NCBI GenBank assembly: GCA_914767715.1
Contig: OU612067.1
Coordinates: 18,729,001-18,793,000 of the forward strand
DNA length: 64,000 bases
Source: Membranipora membranacea
Lineage: Eukaryota; Bryozoa; Gymnolaemata; Cheilostomatida; Membraniporidae
Direction: 5' to 3'
Part shown: positions 11,802-23,808 of the stretch, in pieces
How the letters are laid out: the number at the start of each line of letters is the position of its first letter
Position numbering within the stretch: the first letter of the stretch is position 1
The notes under the pieces: model-generated
Databases searched by the model: none
What the model saw: the letters and a program-made list of their open reading frames with translations, nothing else
Told to the model about the DNA's origin: nothing
Program-made: the position numbers and the translations under genes

Positions 11802-12831
11802 ATGAGAGGATTTCTAGCTCTAACCGTTACTTTGTGTCTTATTTCAGCTCTGCAGGTATCTAAAATTGAATATCAACTTTCTAGTTTGGCGATTTAAAAT
11901 GATAGATAACTTACTCTTATCGATATTTCTCACAAAATATCTTGAAACCTTCCCACTGAAATTGGTTGAAGAACCCAGTACTACTTATCCCCCTACTACT
12001 ACTTGTACATGACTAGACACCAGGAGTTATTACTCCTTACCAGAAATAACGGGCCCAGGATCTATTTCCTACGTAACGTAAAACTCAATTTTTTCCGATA
12101 ACATATTTGTGATTATTTGTATTTGTAGGGAGCCAGTGTGAAGAAGCGCCAGGTTGAGATAAATATTGATACTGAAGAGCTGACCAATGGTTTCAACGAA
12201 TTCAAGGAAGACATGCATGATGCTGCCGATATGATCAAAGAGAAGGTCAGTAATCAGCATGGTGCCTAATCTTTTCACAGTGATATAAAACTTCTCGCGA
12301 TCAACTAACTTCAACTTCCATAAGATTGATGTTGATTAAGTTGCAGACATCACCATATCTTTCAAAGATAGATTCACCAGAAGGATATTAAAATTTGAGG
12401 CTCAGACAATTGTTAAACACTATCTAGCTGATCTGATGTTATTAGAGTATATATTAGTGGTATCTAGCGTAACAGTTTGAATTTCTATTTGTTATCAGAT
12501 ATTATCAAGTCATGAAAGTTAATTAATAATATGAGATTCACTCATATTGCCTACCGAGGCTGCTGTCTTGGGGAGGTCATTTAATCTACATGCTAGATCA
12601 ACCACAATTAGAATCAGGTAAATTTAATAGTCATTGATGCTTTTTTAGCTACAACAGGTACCAGATCACGTTGATAATTTCGTTGAGGAGACCCAACAGA
12701 GAATGCAGGAGGGATACAATCAGTATAGATCTGATGTCGAGGACCTCGTTAGACAAAACTACATCTGCTCATGGTTCGGTCTAGGCTGCGCCGACGAATC
12801 ATCCGCTGAAGAAACCATTACCGGGGAGTAG
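11802..12831 (+). CDS. Unrecognised small secreted helical protein (117 aa)
   Basis: Three exons, 11802-11855, 12129-12245 and 12649-12831 (TAG 12829-12831), all joined in phase 0. Residues 1-18 (MRGFLALTVTLCLISALQ) form a clear signal peptide; cleavage probably falls near residue 20. A basic run KKRQ at residues 23-26 could be a prohormone-convertase site leaving an N-terminal Gln. Residues about 30-95 are strongly charged and look like amphipathic helices, with hydrophobics spaced for a coiled or lipid-facing surface. The only two cysteines in the mature part form a short loop, CSWFGLGC, near residue 98, followed by an acidic tail ending ITGE. I cannot assign a family. It is too short for a classical four-helix cytokine. 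The 5' neighbour on the same strand is the soluble receptor-like gene. Possible poly(A) signal 13315-13320. Confidence 0.8.
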
Positions 12832-14628
12832 TAAGGCCCTAAATGATGATGCAAATCAGGATAACCATTTTCATCTTTTTTTATATTAGCATGGCTGGAT
12901 CACTGTTGTAATTTTGGAAACATTTTTCTTTCGAATACAGAACGGTGTAGATGAAAGCTTTGATACTATTTTCATACCTACATGTAGGATTTAAATTAAC
13001 CTTAATAACACAATTGAAATTGTTTATAGATCTCAATTTTTCCAATTTTCTTATTGCTACTGTATTCTATTGAATATATTAATGCCACTTATCCATACTG
13101 TGAGCCATAAGCATAATGAAAGCTATCACAAGCTGACAGTGACATCTAACAGCTGACCAGTACATTGATATTAAAACCACCTGTTGTTTTTATAATAATA
13201 ACTGCTTTTTAATAAGGTCCTTCATAGCTGCTGCATACCACAAGCTTCAAACAAAGAATTGCACTCTGACAATCATGGCTGTTAATGATGTTCTTTTTTT
13301 TTTAATCACCAAACAATAAAATACTTAACTCTAGAGATTCTAACTATTGTGTTGACCCCATAATAATAGTGAAACAGGAAATAGGCAAGCCAGTAAAAAC
13401 AGCAAACAGACACGTGCTATGGTTGGTCATTATCTCTGCCCTGCAACTTTCAAGGACATGCAATATTTTTTTTATTTTATCTGAGTTGATAGCGTTCCCT
13501 GATCTGAGATTTTCGTTTTGAAATTTCTGGAAATGTGACAGTTATGAAGTAGCTGTAGGAGCAATGATTTTCAAGAAAGCTCTTACTGCTTTTCGTTTTA
13601 TTATATTCACAGTCTTCCCATACAGGAGGGTAGTGAAATAAATGATATCATGAGCACGTGCGACAAAAGACTACTATCGGTTAGAATGACTGACAAATAT
13701 CATTTCCAGCATTTGATATCCATATCCATGTTCCGATTGGTATGACCCCAACTGAATTTGTTAAACAGTACACATGGGTGATGATGCTAGTTATAGTTTC
13801 CTCATCATATTTTACGTGATCGTATCTTCATGAAAATAGGGACCGTTGAAATGCCTTCTGCTAATATAAGGTCATTTTTCCTTCAACACGAGTTAGGGGT
13901 TCACATTTGATAACCATTTCGACCATCCTTTGGTTAGAATAAGTAATGTACTAATATAAAGACCTGACAAAATGATTTGACTATTCATCAAAGTCTTTCA
14001 TTAACATAAGTTGAGCATAAGGCCAAGAGCATCACTTTGTCTACAGTGGTTATTTAGTAGGTATGCTGCACACTTCTCTTCAATTTGCACTTTTTCAGCA
14101 TGTCTCCAATGATTAACAATTGTCGCAACATCCAGCTTAGGTTCTCCATTGAGTTACCCTTATATATGTCAATAGCAAACTCTTCTACGGCTGGGGGGGG
14201 GGGGCTGGCAGGAGTCTGGGGGTCTCAGACACATAGCAAGCAAGCCCATTTAGTTTGGATTTTAGTTTCAGACTTAAGAGATATCAACTTAGAAAAAACT
14301 CCAAAACAGTTTAGTTATTTGAGTTTTTTAATGTACGCTAACCATATTATTGCTATGGCATTCTGAGCCTGAGAGGATCAAATATTTTGAGAAAATAATA
14401 ACAACAAAAGAGAGTTTATCTGTAATACCATGTGGAGCAAAATGATAGCAGAGTCATCATATAAGAGCAGTGAATCAAGGTGGTGATTTATATGTACTAG
14501 TTGACCTAGAACTTGAACTGAGTGGAACATAAAGTATCCTTTGTATGGTACTAAAGCTAAATACCCATAAAGAGTGTAAGAAATCAACAGTCTAAGGAAA
14601 AAAATAAAGAGTCTCTTGTCAATTTGAC
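12832..14628. other. 3' UTR of the small secreted gene and intergenic DNA
   Basis: AT-rich, with no exon I can support. Contains an AATAAA at 13315-13320 and a long G run near 14190-14205 followed by GGAGTCTGGGGGTCTC. A similar G-rich block followed by AGTCTGGGGGGC is found near 18906-18936. Confidence 0.5.
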
Positions 14629-14634
14629 TTTATT
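14629..14634 (-). terminator. CEPT1 poly(A) signal
   Basis: TTTATT on the plus strand (AATAAA on the gene strand), 68 nt beyond the CEPT1 stop codon. Confidence 0.7.
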
Positions 14635-14701
14635 GCAGGATCAAAACGGCAGCTGGCCTTTTTTTCAGACCTCTTGTCTGTCAATTACACTGTGTGCAAA
14701 A

Positions 14702-17700
14702 TTACTTTGATTTGCGGTCTGTTCTTTTAGAAGTTTGCTGCCTCGTGCTGACGCCAGCGCTCAGTGAATTAGTGCTGCCGTTCTTTGAAGATAGATTAGA
14801 TGAACTGGCAGAGGAACGGCTGGCTGATTTATTGTCCTGTTCTACTGGTCGTTTTTCTAAGCTGAAGCAGTAAATACCCAGATATTTACAGATCTGTGTG
14901 CTGACAGCGTGTGTGTAATGAACTAGGTTCACAAATGAATATACCTGCAAAAAGAGCAGAAAAATCATCAACACAACTCAAGGATGAATATTTTGGCACT
15001 GTGCAAAGTATGGCCTGATCAAACAATTGATTAAGTTGACCCAATTGAGTGTGTTCAAAACCTGTGTGTTATCCTTGGCTTGTCTCAAACTCCGAGATAT
15101 GCCAATACAAACACTCGTCCCTTACGTAATAAAATCGGATTCTGAGGCCAAGAACGCAAACTGGCTTATTTGCACAGCGTTTATCTGTGGGTAACGCTGG
15201 AGGCTTGATCTCAGCATAATTACACGATCTGCAGCCTTAATACTATCAGAAATACAAACATCTTGTCAGGACTCAAACTTAACCTTGTAAGTTACAGTTG
15301 CCTATACGATTTTGCATCAACCAATGAAACTGCACTAACTTGAGGGTAAACTGGACCATGTCTATACTTACAAAAGCAGCCCAGAGCACATAGTATTCTG
15401 GTACAAAGAAGTCAAAGTACTGATTCATGAAGAGTAAAGCTGGTCCAAAGTAGACACTGTCCCAGTATTCTAACTCTGATTTACTCATGTGGGCTACCTG
15501 ACAATCACAAAGAGAAACAGTCATATAAATAATGGTCATAAACACAAAACCAGTATTTATAATCTTTGACAAAACACCCCATCAGATTGCAATGTAGACA
15601 ACCAATTCATGGTTCATGGTAGCCTATAGTTTTCTGATGAAGGCCAGGTTGAATACATTCTTGGTTCTAGACAGTGGCTGGACCAGATCAGACACTGCTT
15701 GAGGGTAAATTCACTGCCATCAATTATTCTGAATCCCTCCACCCACAATCCAAACCATTCACTAAAACCACAAAAAGAAATTGACATCCATTGAAACAAT
15801 CTGTTTGACCCATTAGCCTGGCAGCGCATCAAGTGCAGTCGGTCCAAAGTTTGTTTAGTTTGCAGAATTTCAGTCAACAATTATACCATATGTAGAGTAT
15901 AGTTAGCTCATGACTAACAGAAACCCTGGAAGCCGGACCAAGGTCTTGTCATAGCTCCAAGGCTATCTATTCCACTGTGCTGATTGCAACAGAAAGGAAT
16001 TTTTTGCCTGATATCATACTCATGTGACTAATCGACCTATTGGCAGGGTTATCTCTCAATGATTTTGTTTGGATATCTCTCAATGACTTTGTTTCATGTC
16101 CAAACTGAGAGCTATGACATTGAAATGCCAGTTTTTCACACTCAGGGTTGATTTTGAAATGGTCCAAATTCCGAGTGACCAGTTCTTGACCTCATTATTT
16201 TGGATATCATCCAAATATGAGGAACTGTTAACATCATCAATATCATCAATGAGGGCTTCCTCGACAATCAGTAACTTCATGAACCTAATATAATGTGTTT
16301 ACAGTGCCTGCATCAGCAGCACATTGTAAATAGAATAATATGACTCACATCATAAGAACTTCACTCTTTGACTTCACACACAAGTACATGTTATTATTAT
16401 TACATGCATTTCTAACCACCATCAAAGTACACTGATGACTTAGCATCACATGAAAGATGTTGTTGTTCTGGTTATTGATATGGGTTGTGGGTGGGATAGG
16501 GTCCATTAGGAGATTACCAAGCATGTATTTTGTCTTTCATGGGGGAGAGGGAGTTCATTGCTTATAAGTTACACTGTATCAATATTATAATGTATCAATT
16601 TTGCCATAATATAATGATGAAGTGATACTTATACAAGGTCGTATGGATGACCTTGATGTGGTATCTGAGGTTATTGAGCATTACTACATTCCCAACAGCA
16701 TAAGCACAAACTATCCTAGCTGAACAGAAACTTTCTTTTAGTTTCTGATCCTAGTCCCACCAGTCCCAAAGTACACTCAGTACACCAGTCCCAAAAACAG
16801 GATGGTAATTGGGATTATCTATGCATGACAATGGGGAACACAACTACCATAAATAAGGACATCAACATTTCTAGCAACAGTATAGGATTTTGTTGTTCAA
16901 GGTTACCAGAAGCTTTTAAGAGGAAAAGCCACTTTGTTGGCAGGCTGCATCAAGATTATAATGTCAAATTAATATCTAAAAATTTATGTAGGCCCACTTT
17001 CAAAACAGGCCTTGTATGACAAAAACGGCTCCCTATGGAGGGTAAATGTCACATTTTTAGACAGGAAGTTTTTGAGTTTACCCTTTGGGCTTGAGTAAGA
17101 TGAATTAGATAACCCTCTATTTGCGTTTCATGTAAGAGTGAGATTCAAATCATGTATAACACAAGGTTACAGGCCATTTACGCTCCTTCAAAAACTGCAT
17201 GTTAAACGTGTCAATATTGCTGATTTCAAATATTTCTCATTCTAACTTAATTATTTTTTGGATAAGGGGCCACCCAACTGCCTGCCTGCCTTTTTGGTGA
17301 AGCGTTTGTTATGTTATAGCATGCGATGCGATAAAGGGTGTGATGAAAGCTCTGATTACCCTTGAGAGTTCTGCAAGTTATCAAAGCATAATAAGCAGCA
17401 TAATGCTATGGCAGACCTCTATTTTTCATTCTATCTGGCGCATTGTGTGTATGGACAATGCTGATCTGTGACAGAACACACATTGAAGTTGCTTTACAAA
17501 GTATTGTGGTTGGACACTCAAACAACTTTCGACAATCTTTGCCTTAATATTGCATGTCAATGAACGTGTTCAAAATTGCAAAAAGTTCGGACTTTGATCT
17601 GTGATCTTGAAGAGGCCATAAATGATTGAATAATCTTTCCACGTAACCCTCCTGCTAAGACTCCTCAGTTTACCCATGATCAGGTTAAGATGGCCAGATT

Positions 17701-20700
17701 TCTTTGCGGTTGGAATGGCTATGTGTGGATTCAATGGCTTTGTTTCATCTAAAATAACATGCCTAGTATACAAGCTTCCCTGATGTAATTCATCAAGGAC
17801 ATAATCTGGTATGGCCTTAAAGTCCAAATTATTTTTGCCCACGTTATCAGTTAAGTTTACAAGAGATGAACACAAACCACAAACATCACTATCAATAACC
17901 TACATAGATAATCTATAGATAAATAAAACAGCGGTACGTGTCTTGTGTGAAGTGATCACTTATTTACTGTGACTAAAACAGAAAATTTTTCCATGTTATT
18001 ATAAATGGGAAGGAAGGAATTCTCCTTCCAAATTACCCCACACTACCATTCTTGAAACTTTATAGCATATAATAGCAGACATTGATGGATACAATGTGAA
18101 ATTAATAAGGTGATTGACCAATTAGCTTGGGCATTACGAGGGAAAAACCATGCTGCTGTTAGTTCATTTTGGTGAAGATTCAATCTGGTGGGAAAATTGA
18201 CACTTGGCTAAGATATCAATGCTGACACAGGTCTCTCACAGAACAAGGGACAAAAAATCACCCAACACCTCGACCTCAGACCTACTCAGTCTCAAACCTT
18301 AGCACACAAATAAAAAGCTTCCTACAACCATCATACAGCAACGCTGTTGACAGTACATCACAATATAACATCCACAAGAATGGATCAGTTGATATAGAGC
18401 ATGGGCATAGCTCATAACTTGTTGTGACAGGATCACGCGTATTAAAAAAATGAAACATTGGTCTTCATTGTAAGCGACAGAAACTATAGTCTTTTACTTA
18501 CTATGAGTTTGCAGGTGATTTTTGCAAACACAAATCCAAATGTGAAGAGATATAAGCATGGATATTGTTGATATAGTTCTCCTGACAGCTCCGATTTCTT
18601 AGCTATCATAAACGTTAATATAAGGACTGTAGAGATAGGGAGTGCTGGAAATATTACACTGGTTCCCTGTAACAGAGTAAGTGAGAAGTCATTATTATGA
18701 AATGTTACTTAAAAGTATACTCTATCCACAATGATCAATAATAATTATGGAAGGCCTTTACCGTGATTACTTTTGGGGCCAAACCTAGATGTGGTCTCAG
18801 TGTGTACCGCATTGTGCATATTGTGGTATTCTGTAGCTACATATCAAATTACGGTATCATTGCATCATTTGCACAAACAACTAATGTAAAACATGGTCTA
18901 TCGGACCAGGGAGGGGGGTGCAAGAGTCTGGGGGGCACATACTAGGTCTCATAGAGAGAGAGAACCCATTGTGTTTCCCTCTTTGATTGGTTAAAAATAA
19001 AATACATGATGGTGATAGTAAGTCAGGCCCACACAGGACTAGATAAGGAATATATTAAAGTAAAAATAATTAAATAACTCTCACTGGAATTCGAGTCTGA
19101 AGTTGCATTGTGGGAGTTTGTAAACAAGCCACATTCAAAACAGAAGAAACCATAGAGGGAGATAAACAGGCTAAAAGCCTGCAGAAACAAACTGGTTATA
19201 AATTAGTTGTGCAAAAAGGTTTTCTGCAATCTTGTAGCCTGATTTATCCTTCTCTATGGCTAATTATATGATTTTGAGATCAATTCTCAGTGATGGAATA
19301 TATTCAAAAATACTTGGATTTAACTATTTTGGAATATGTGAACACTTTGATCATGTGTAGGGTAAAATTAAGTAATGGTTATAATAAGTTTGTGAATATT
19401 AGATTATTGAAATTCTTCTATATACGCTATCTTCGATTATTTTTCTCAATGTCAAATAATCAATGAAATCAATAGTATTAGCCAATTTTACAATTGGTAA
19501 AATACTTTATTTCAAATCCACTGTAGGGTACTAAGAGAACAACCTTAGCCTTTCCCCAATAATAATATCTCATACTCACCGCAACAGTGGAGCCATTTCT
19601 ACCAACACCTCCTTTTATAAGTATAGTATGCATGGCAGGTAAAAACTGCATAAATCCTGCTATCACTATAGATCCACATAACAGGGTATTAACAGGCAAA
19701 CCGACAAACGGCATCTAGAAAGAGAATATAAACAGAATATTAGGATTGTCATACCATGGAAGAGCAATAAACATAATTAGGTCAAGGTCAAACTTCTGTT
19801 AGGCGGTTATAAACTCTTTCTTTCAGTGACTGTTTAACCCGGGTCGGTTTTAGGGTAGAAAGAACTCATCTGGCTTAGCAGGCTGGTCAATAGATTATCA
19901 TCATGAAGAATCGAAGTGGAGATCTGGGAACAGGGTCATCACACTCTGTTTGACATTGAATAATAAATTAGAAAAATTAAGTTTTGTTAAGAGGTGAATG
20001 GCTTTGTACAAAGCGAAACTTTCTTTTGGACTTTAAGCAGCAATGAGTGAATGTTCTAGTTATGTAAGCCCAGATTTTAGATAGTAAATAAATATGTAGG
20101 GTAAATTTAGTTCGGATATCAAATTATGTGCGAAGGTCAAACCAAAAGGAAGTTCAAGTAAGGTGATACATGCTTAGTCGTGTACAGTCAGGACCGCTTT
20201 AATAAAAGTATACTGATTTTCAAACTTTGAGTTGATGGCCTATAGCCATTACAATTAATTGTCATCCCAGATATTTTATGAGGGCATATAGCTTGTCTCT
20301 CCCGGCGAGGGCTAAGCTATGACTAGTAATAGGTGCAAGGTTCCATTCCCAGCTGCTCAAAGCTGTGCTAGAAAGAGCATTCAGTTACAGAATGCTCATG
20401 TTCCTAATTGAAAACCCTAGGTCATGTACCAGCAAGACTTGCGACAATTCCAATATAACTGCTATAAAAATGGTCCACAACATAACGGAATCGATATTGT
20501 ATCTATTTGTCACGCCACAAAGTATAAGTTGGTGAGCATCACGGGACTCGGAGTAACGGATAGGAAATCTCGCCGGCCGACGATCGCAGCCGCCGTGCGT
20601 GCGTGCGTTGCGTTGGAACCGCCTACCTCTTGAGCCCAGAAGTCCTCACCGAATACTCCAGATATACAGAATCCAACAATCATCATCATCTGCATTTCTA

Positions 20701-22323
20701 TCACATCAAATCTGCGATCAAAAGCGAACATTGTTTGCTTTACTGATGTTTAATTTAATTTTCTATGGTTTCTGTATTTTGGTATTGTACATGGACAGCA
20801 ACTTTCAATTGAGTGCTTCCATCATATTTGTAGACAGAGGGTGAGAAACATAAGTATGTAAATTTAGAAATACGCCAGAGATTTTTTGATTCACTGAACA
20901 TCACATGCATGCGTGTACTTTGGTAACAATACAGCTCTATAGTTACACACAACGGAGAACTTAACAATACCCTTGGGTCCAAAGGTGATTTTTAATCAGC
21001 CCACTCACTTTCCAAAGGCCAAAGCTCCTGAACAGTATGTGACCCAATGAGCTAAATAGAACGCCATGTATGCCCCTCCTGTCAGGAACATGAGCCACTC
21101 TAGCTTCAGTCGACAGTGTATAAGAGACGCGACCACCAGGACAACTAAAATCATTCAAAATATATATAGTATCATAATATTATACAGACACATACATGTC
21201 ACTATGTTGTGCCTTCAATACCATAGTTTTCAAGAGAAAGTTAATCACTGGTTGATGCAGGGAGAATGGTTGATGTTACAATTCAGTAAATTATGTAAAC
21301 AACAATCCGCAAATTATGTGACAGTTTTGACAGGAATAATTGAATTTATGACATTATGACATGAGATTTTACAGTTGAGGTTCTTGTGGAAATATCACAA
21401 CAACTACTGGTTACATCTTCACTCAACAACGTGAAGATTATGATATCTGAAATGATGACAGCAGATAGCATATTTGATTTATAACGGGTTTGCAAGCTGA
21501 GGTCAAAGTAACAGGGTGTTAGACTAAAATAATCAAAATGCAACAGCTATCAACTCATCCTCATGATCACAGACACAGTTACAGGTTGAGACTGCACACG
21601 CCGTATTTTGGGGGGTACTTCATGTACGGCCAGATGCATAGGATAGGTAGCTTATCTGGCAGCTGCATTTATCCATATTCACTACCGGCTGTATAGCCAC
21701 AGCATGAGCCTACATACTTGTTGAGACTGCATCACAGCCATGGTCAAATAATTCCCCAAGTGGGGATGCTGACCCTGTCCTTCGCGCCTGCTTCCCGTCT
21801 ATGGCATCAAGTGTTTGGTAAATGAATACTCCTGCAGCTGCTAAAAAGTAAGCCCAGGAAGGAGCCTAAAAGTATAAAATCAAACCTTTCAAAGTTTACC
21901 GTCCTACAAGGTTGAGTTAATAGCATAATATATTTCAGTGTCAATTTCAACCAGTCCCAAATGCCATATTCACACTGCACTCCATATCAATGATTTAATT
22001 GAGAAGCAACACAAACAATCATACATCAGTTCAGTGAGTATAAATAACTTGAATTCGATATAATATACATATATATATATATTAACTGTATGACTTACAT
22101 TCTGTTTGTTGTCTGGTATATAGAATATGATCATAAGTGAAGTGATCACATTGATCATAAGACCAACAAAGGTTATAGTATTAGGTGCCAACCATAAAGG
22201 GCACTTTTCAACTACCCAGTTCCAGAATGGTTGAAGTGATGGTTCAAGAAATGTGTAATTTCCATCTCTTTTGTACTTGTGTTCTGACAGTCTTTTGAGC
22301 TGTTTATCTGATAAGACTGCCAT
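14702..22323 (-). CDS. CEPT1: Choline/ethanolamine phosphotransferase
   Basis: Transfers phosphocholine or phosphoethanolamine from the CDP-alcohol to diacylglycerol, the last step of the Kennedy pathway, in ER/nuclear or Golgi membranes. Exons in transcript order: 22099-22323, 21718-21865, 21009-21144, 20627-20711, 19580-19714, 18502-18666, 15372-15497 and 14702-14944. All have GT-AG ends and together give 1263 nt, or 420 aa (human CEPT1 is close to this). The full CDP-alcohol phosphotransferase signature is present: D95, D98, G99, A102, R103, G112, D116 and D120. Later exons match the family's GGVGRNGST and [12 protein letters not shown] segments. Hydrophobic helices recur through the chain. 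The C-terminus is a Ser/Asn-rich tail ending DRKSK. I chose the ATG at 22321-22323; in-frame ATGs further upstream (22395, 22482) would add a non-family leader. CHPT1 cannot be excluded, because the paralogues are very similar. Confidence 0.95.
15498..18501. other. Large CEPT1 intron
   Basis: About 3 kb with no supported exon. A 101-codon minus-strand ORF at 17570-17875 is intact but unrecognised. Positions 15548-15573 hold a 26-mer also present at 63227-63252. Confidence 0.6.
22066..22082. repeat. (AT)n microsatellite
   Basis: Short ATATAT run in CEPT1 intron 1, just beyond the exon 1 donor. Similar runs occur near 51108-51122 and 54291-54310. Confidence 0.8.
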
Positions 22324-23808
22324 CAGATCAGTAGCTATTGCTCTTATGGTCTTCAAGAAGAAGATGATGAATCCCCCAGTCTCTAGAGAAATCATTGAGA
22401 TGTGAATTAATGTGCCAGAAGTAATTATCAGTGAGTTACCAAGTCTCAAGTGCAAAGTCCCCTTGACAAAAACACAACACACCGGTTTCCGGTGTGGGCG
22501 TGGTGTATTGGCAGTGATATCTCAGTAAAGTTTGCTCTCAATTATTGATGGCAAAATCAAACATATCATTGCAAAAGTTCATGGCTGAAAGAAACTGAGT
22601 TCCAAGATGTTATCCTTTGAGGGAGCCTTTTAGACCCACACACAAAACATTAAAGGCTCTCATGCTCAAGTTCCTATTATCTTTTGCAAAATTTCTTTCC
22701 ATGCACACTGCAGTAAATATGATACAAGGGAAAGGGACAGGGAAGGGACCGAAAAAAATTCATGTCAAGGCCTCAAAATATTTCAGATGCACGCATGCAA
22801 CTTAGGTCATAGACAGTTATGCACAAGTTCAAATAGCCAAATGTGTCATAGTCTGTGCTCTAGTGAAGTGTGAACAGCAACAGTACAGTACAGCGGAAGA
22901 ACTCCAGGGTAAAGCTTCTTAAGGTACTGTCAAGAGAGGAGGCCCACCCTGCACTCTGCACATCCTACGATGAAATAATGAATCAGCCCCATACTACAGT
23001 CTCGACAAGATCACAAACAAGGAACGAGCCACGCTCTATCGCTGCCACAGGAAACCGTTACCATAACAGTTTTCTGCCCCGGACAATACGGGATATGAAA
23101 ATCTAAGGACAATCAGAGGACAATACTACTGATGCCCTACTGGATGGGTACATGTACCCACTCTGAACCCAAATGCCCTACCCATGGGATGGTATTCTGG
23201 AACAATGTCCAAACCTTATGTATTTATGTCCAAAAACTGAGGCACGCCCCTTACACCCCCCTAGGCGGTCTAGCGTGATGTCGTCTTTGATGTAAGTTGA
23301 TGTAAGTAAGCTAGCTAGCCTGTGTTGACAAGCTTTGTTGGTGAGGGCTTCCATTCTCCCTGGTGAGAGGACCAATACCAACTAAGCTCGTCATTACAAG
23401 CTTTGAAGTACAGACAGCTGCCATTGCTCACCTCACTCCAAATGATAACAGGCTAGTAGAAGTAGATAATATTCCTGCTTGTCAGTAATGCCAAGTATGA
23501 CGGCGAAGGTAAATAGGAAAGTCAGAGGAAATGTCAAGTCAAATTCTTTCATATGTTGAGCTTAATGCACTTATTCCACGGTTTAATTCTTCTGTCCTTT
23601 GGCCGGTTCAGGTTTTCAATTTTTCTGCAGATGCATCACTGTGTAGTCGGCAATTCCGGCTGAGAGCCAAAGTTCACGTTGCGTATATTTATTATACCTG
23701 CATGTCTGTGTACATGTACGGGTCATTGCATGCTTTATCAGCATAATAGAACTATAAATTGGGCTTAGACATGTCAAAGAACTAAACTTTTCCTGATTAC
23801 AGGCCGGC
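22324..23808. other. Divergent gap between CEPT1 and HYI
   Basis: Must contain the promoters of both genes (CEPT1 leftward, HYI rightward). Holds a LINE relic at 22870-23106. HYI's ATG lies 6 nt after an AG preceded by a pyrimidine-containing tract (TTCCTGATTACAG), so a 5' UTR intron or trans-splice site is likely here. No TATA box was seen. Confidence 0.55.
22870..23106 (+). pseudogene. Non-LTR retrotransposon (LINE) C-terminal relic
   Basis: The open frame reads ...TRSQTRNEPRSIAATGNRYH followed by NSFLPRTIRD. This pattern (Y-x-NSFxPRTIRDWN) is the common C-terminal tail of jockey/CR1-type LINE reverse transcriptases. Here the usual Trp after RD is replaced by Met and a stop follows two residues later. 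No reverse transcriptase catalytic domain is present upstream, so this is a 5'-truncated dead copy. It could also be a domesticated or chimeric fragment, but nothing supports that. Confidence 0.7.

Noticed and set aside
15614-15880. 88-codon minus-strand ORF considered as an alternative CEPT1 exon
   Set aside because: No family match and no fitting splice sites; the true exons at 15372-15497 and 14702-14944 account for the conserved C-terminus.
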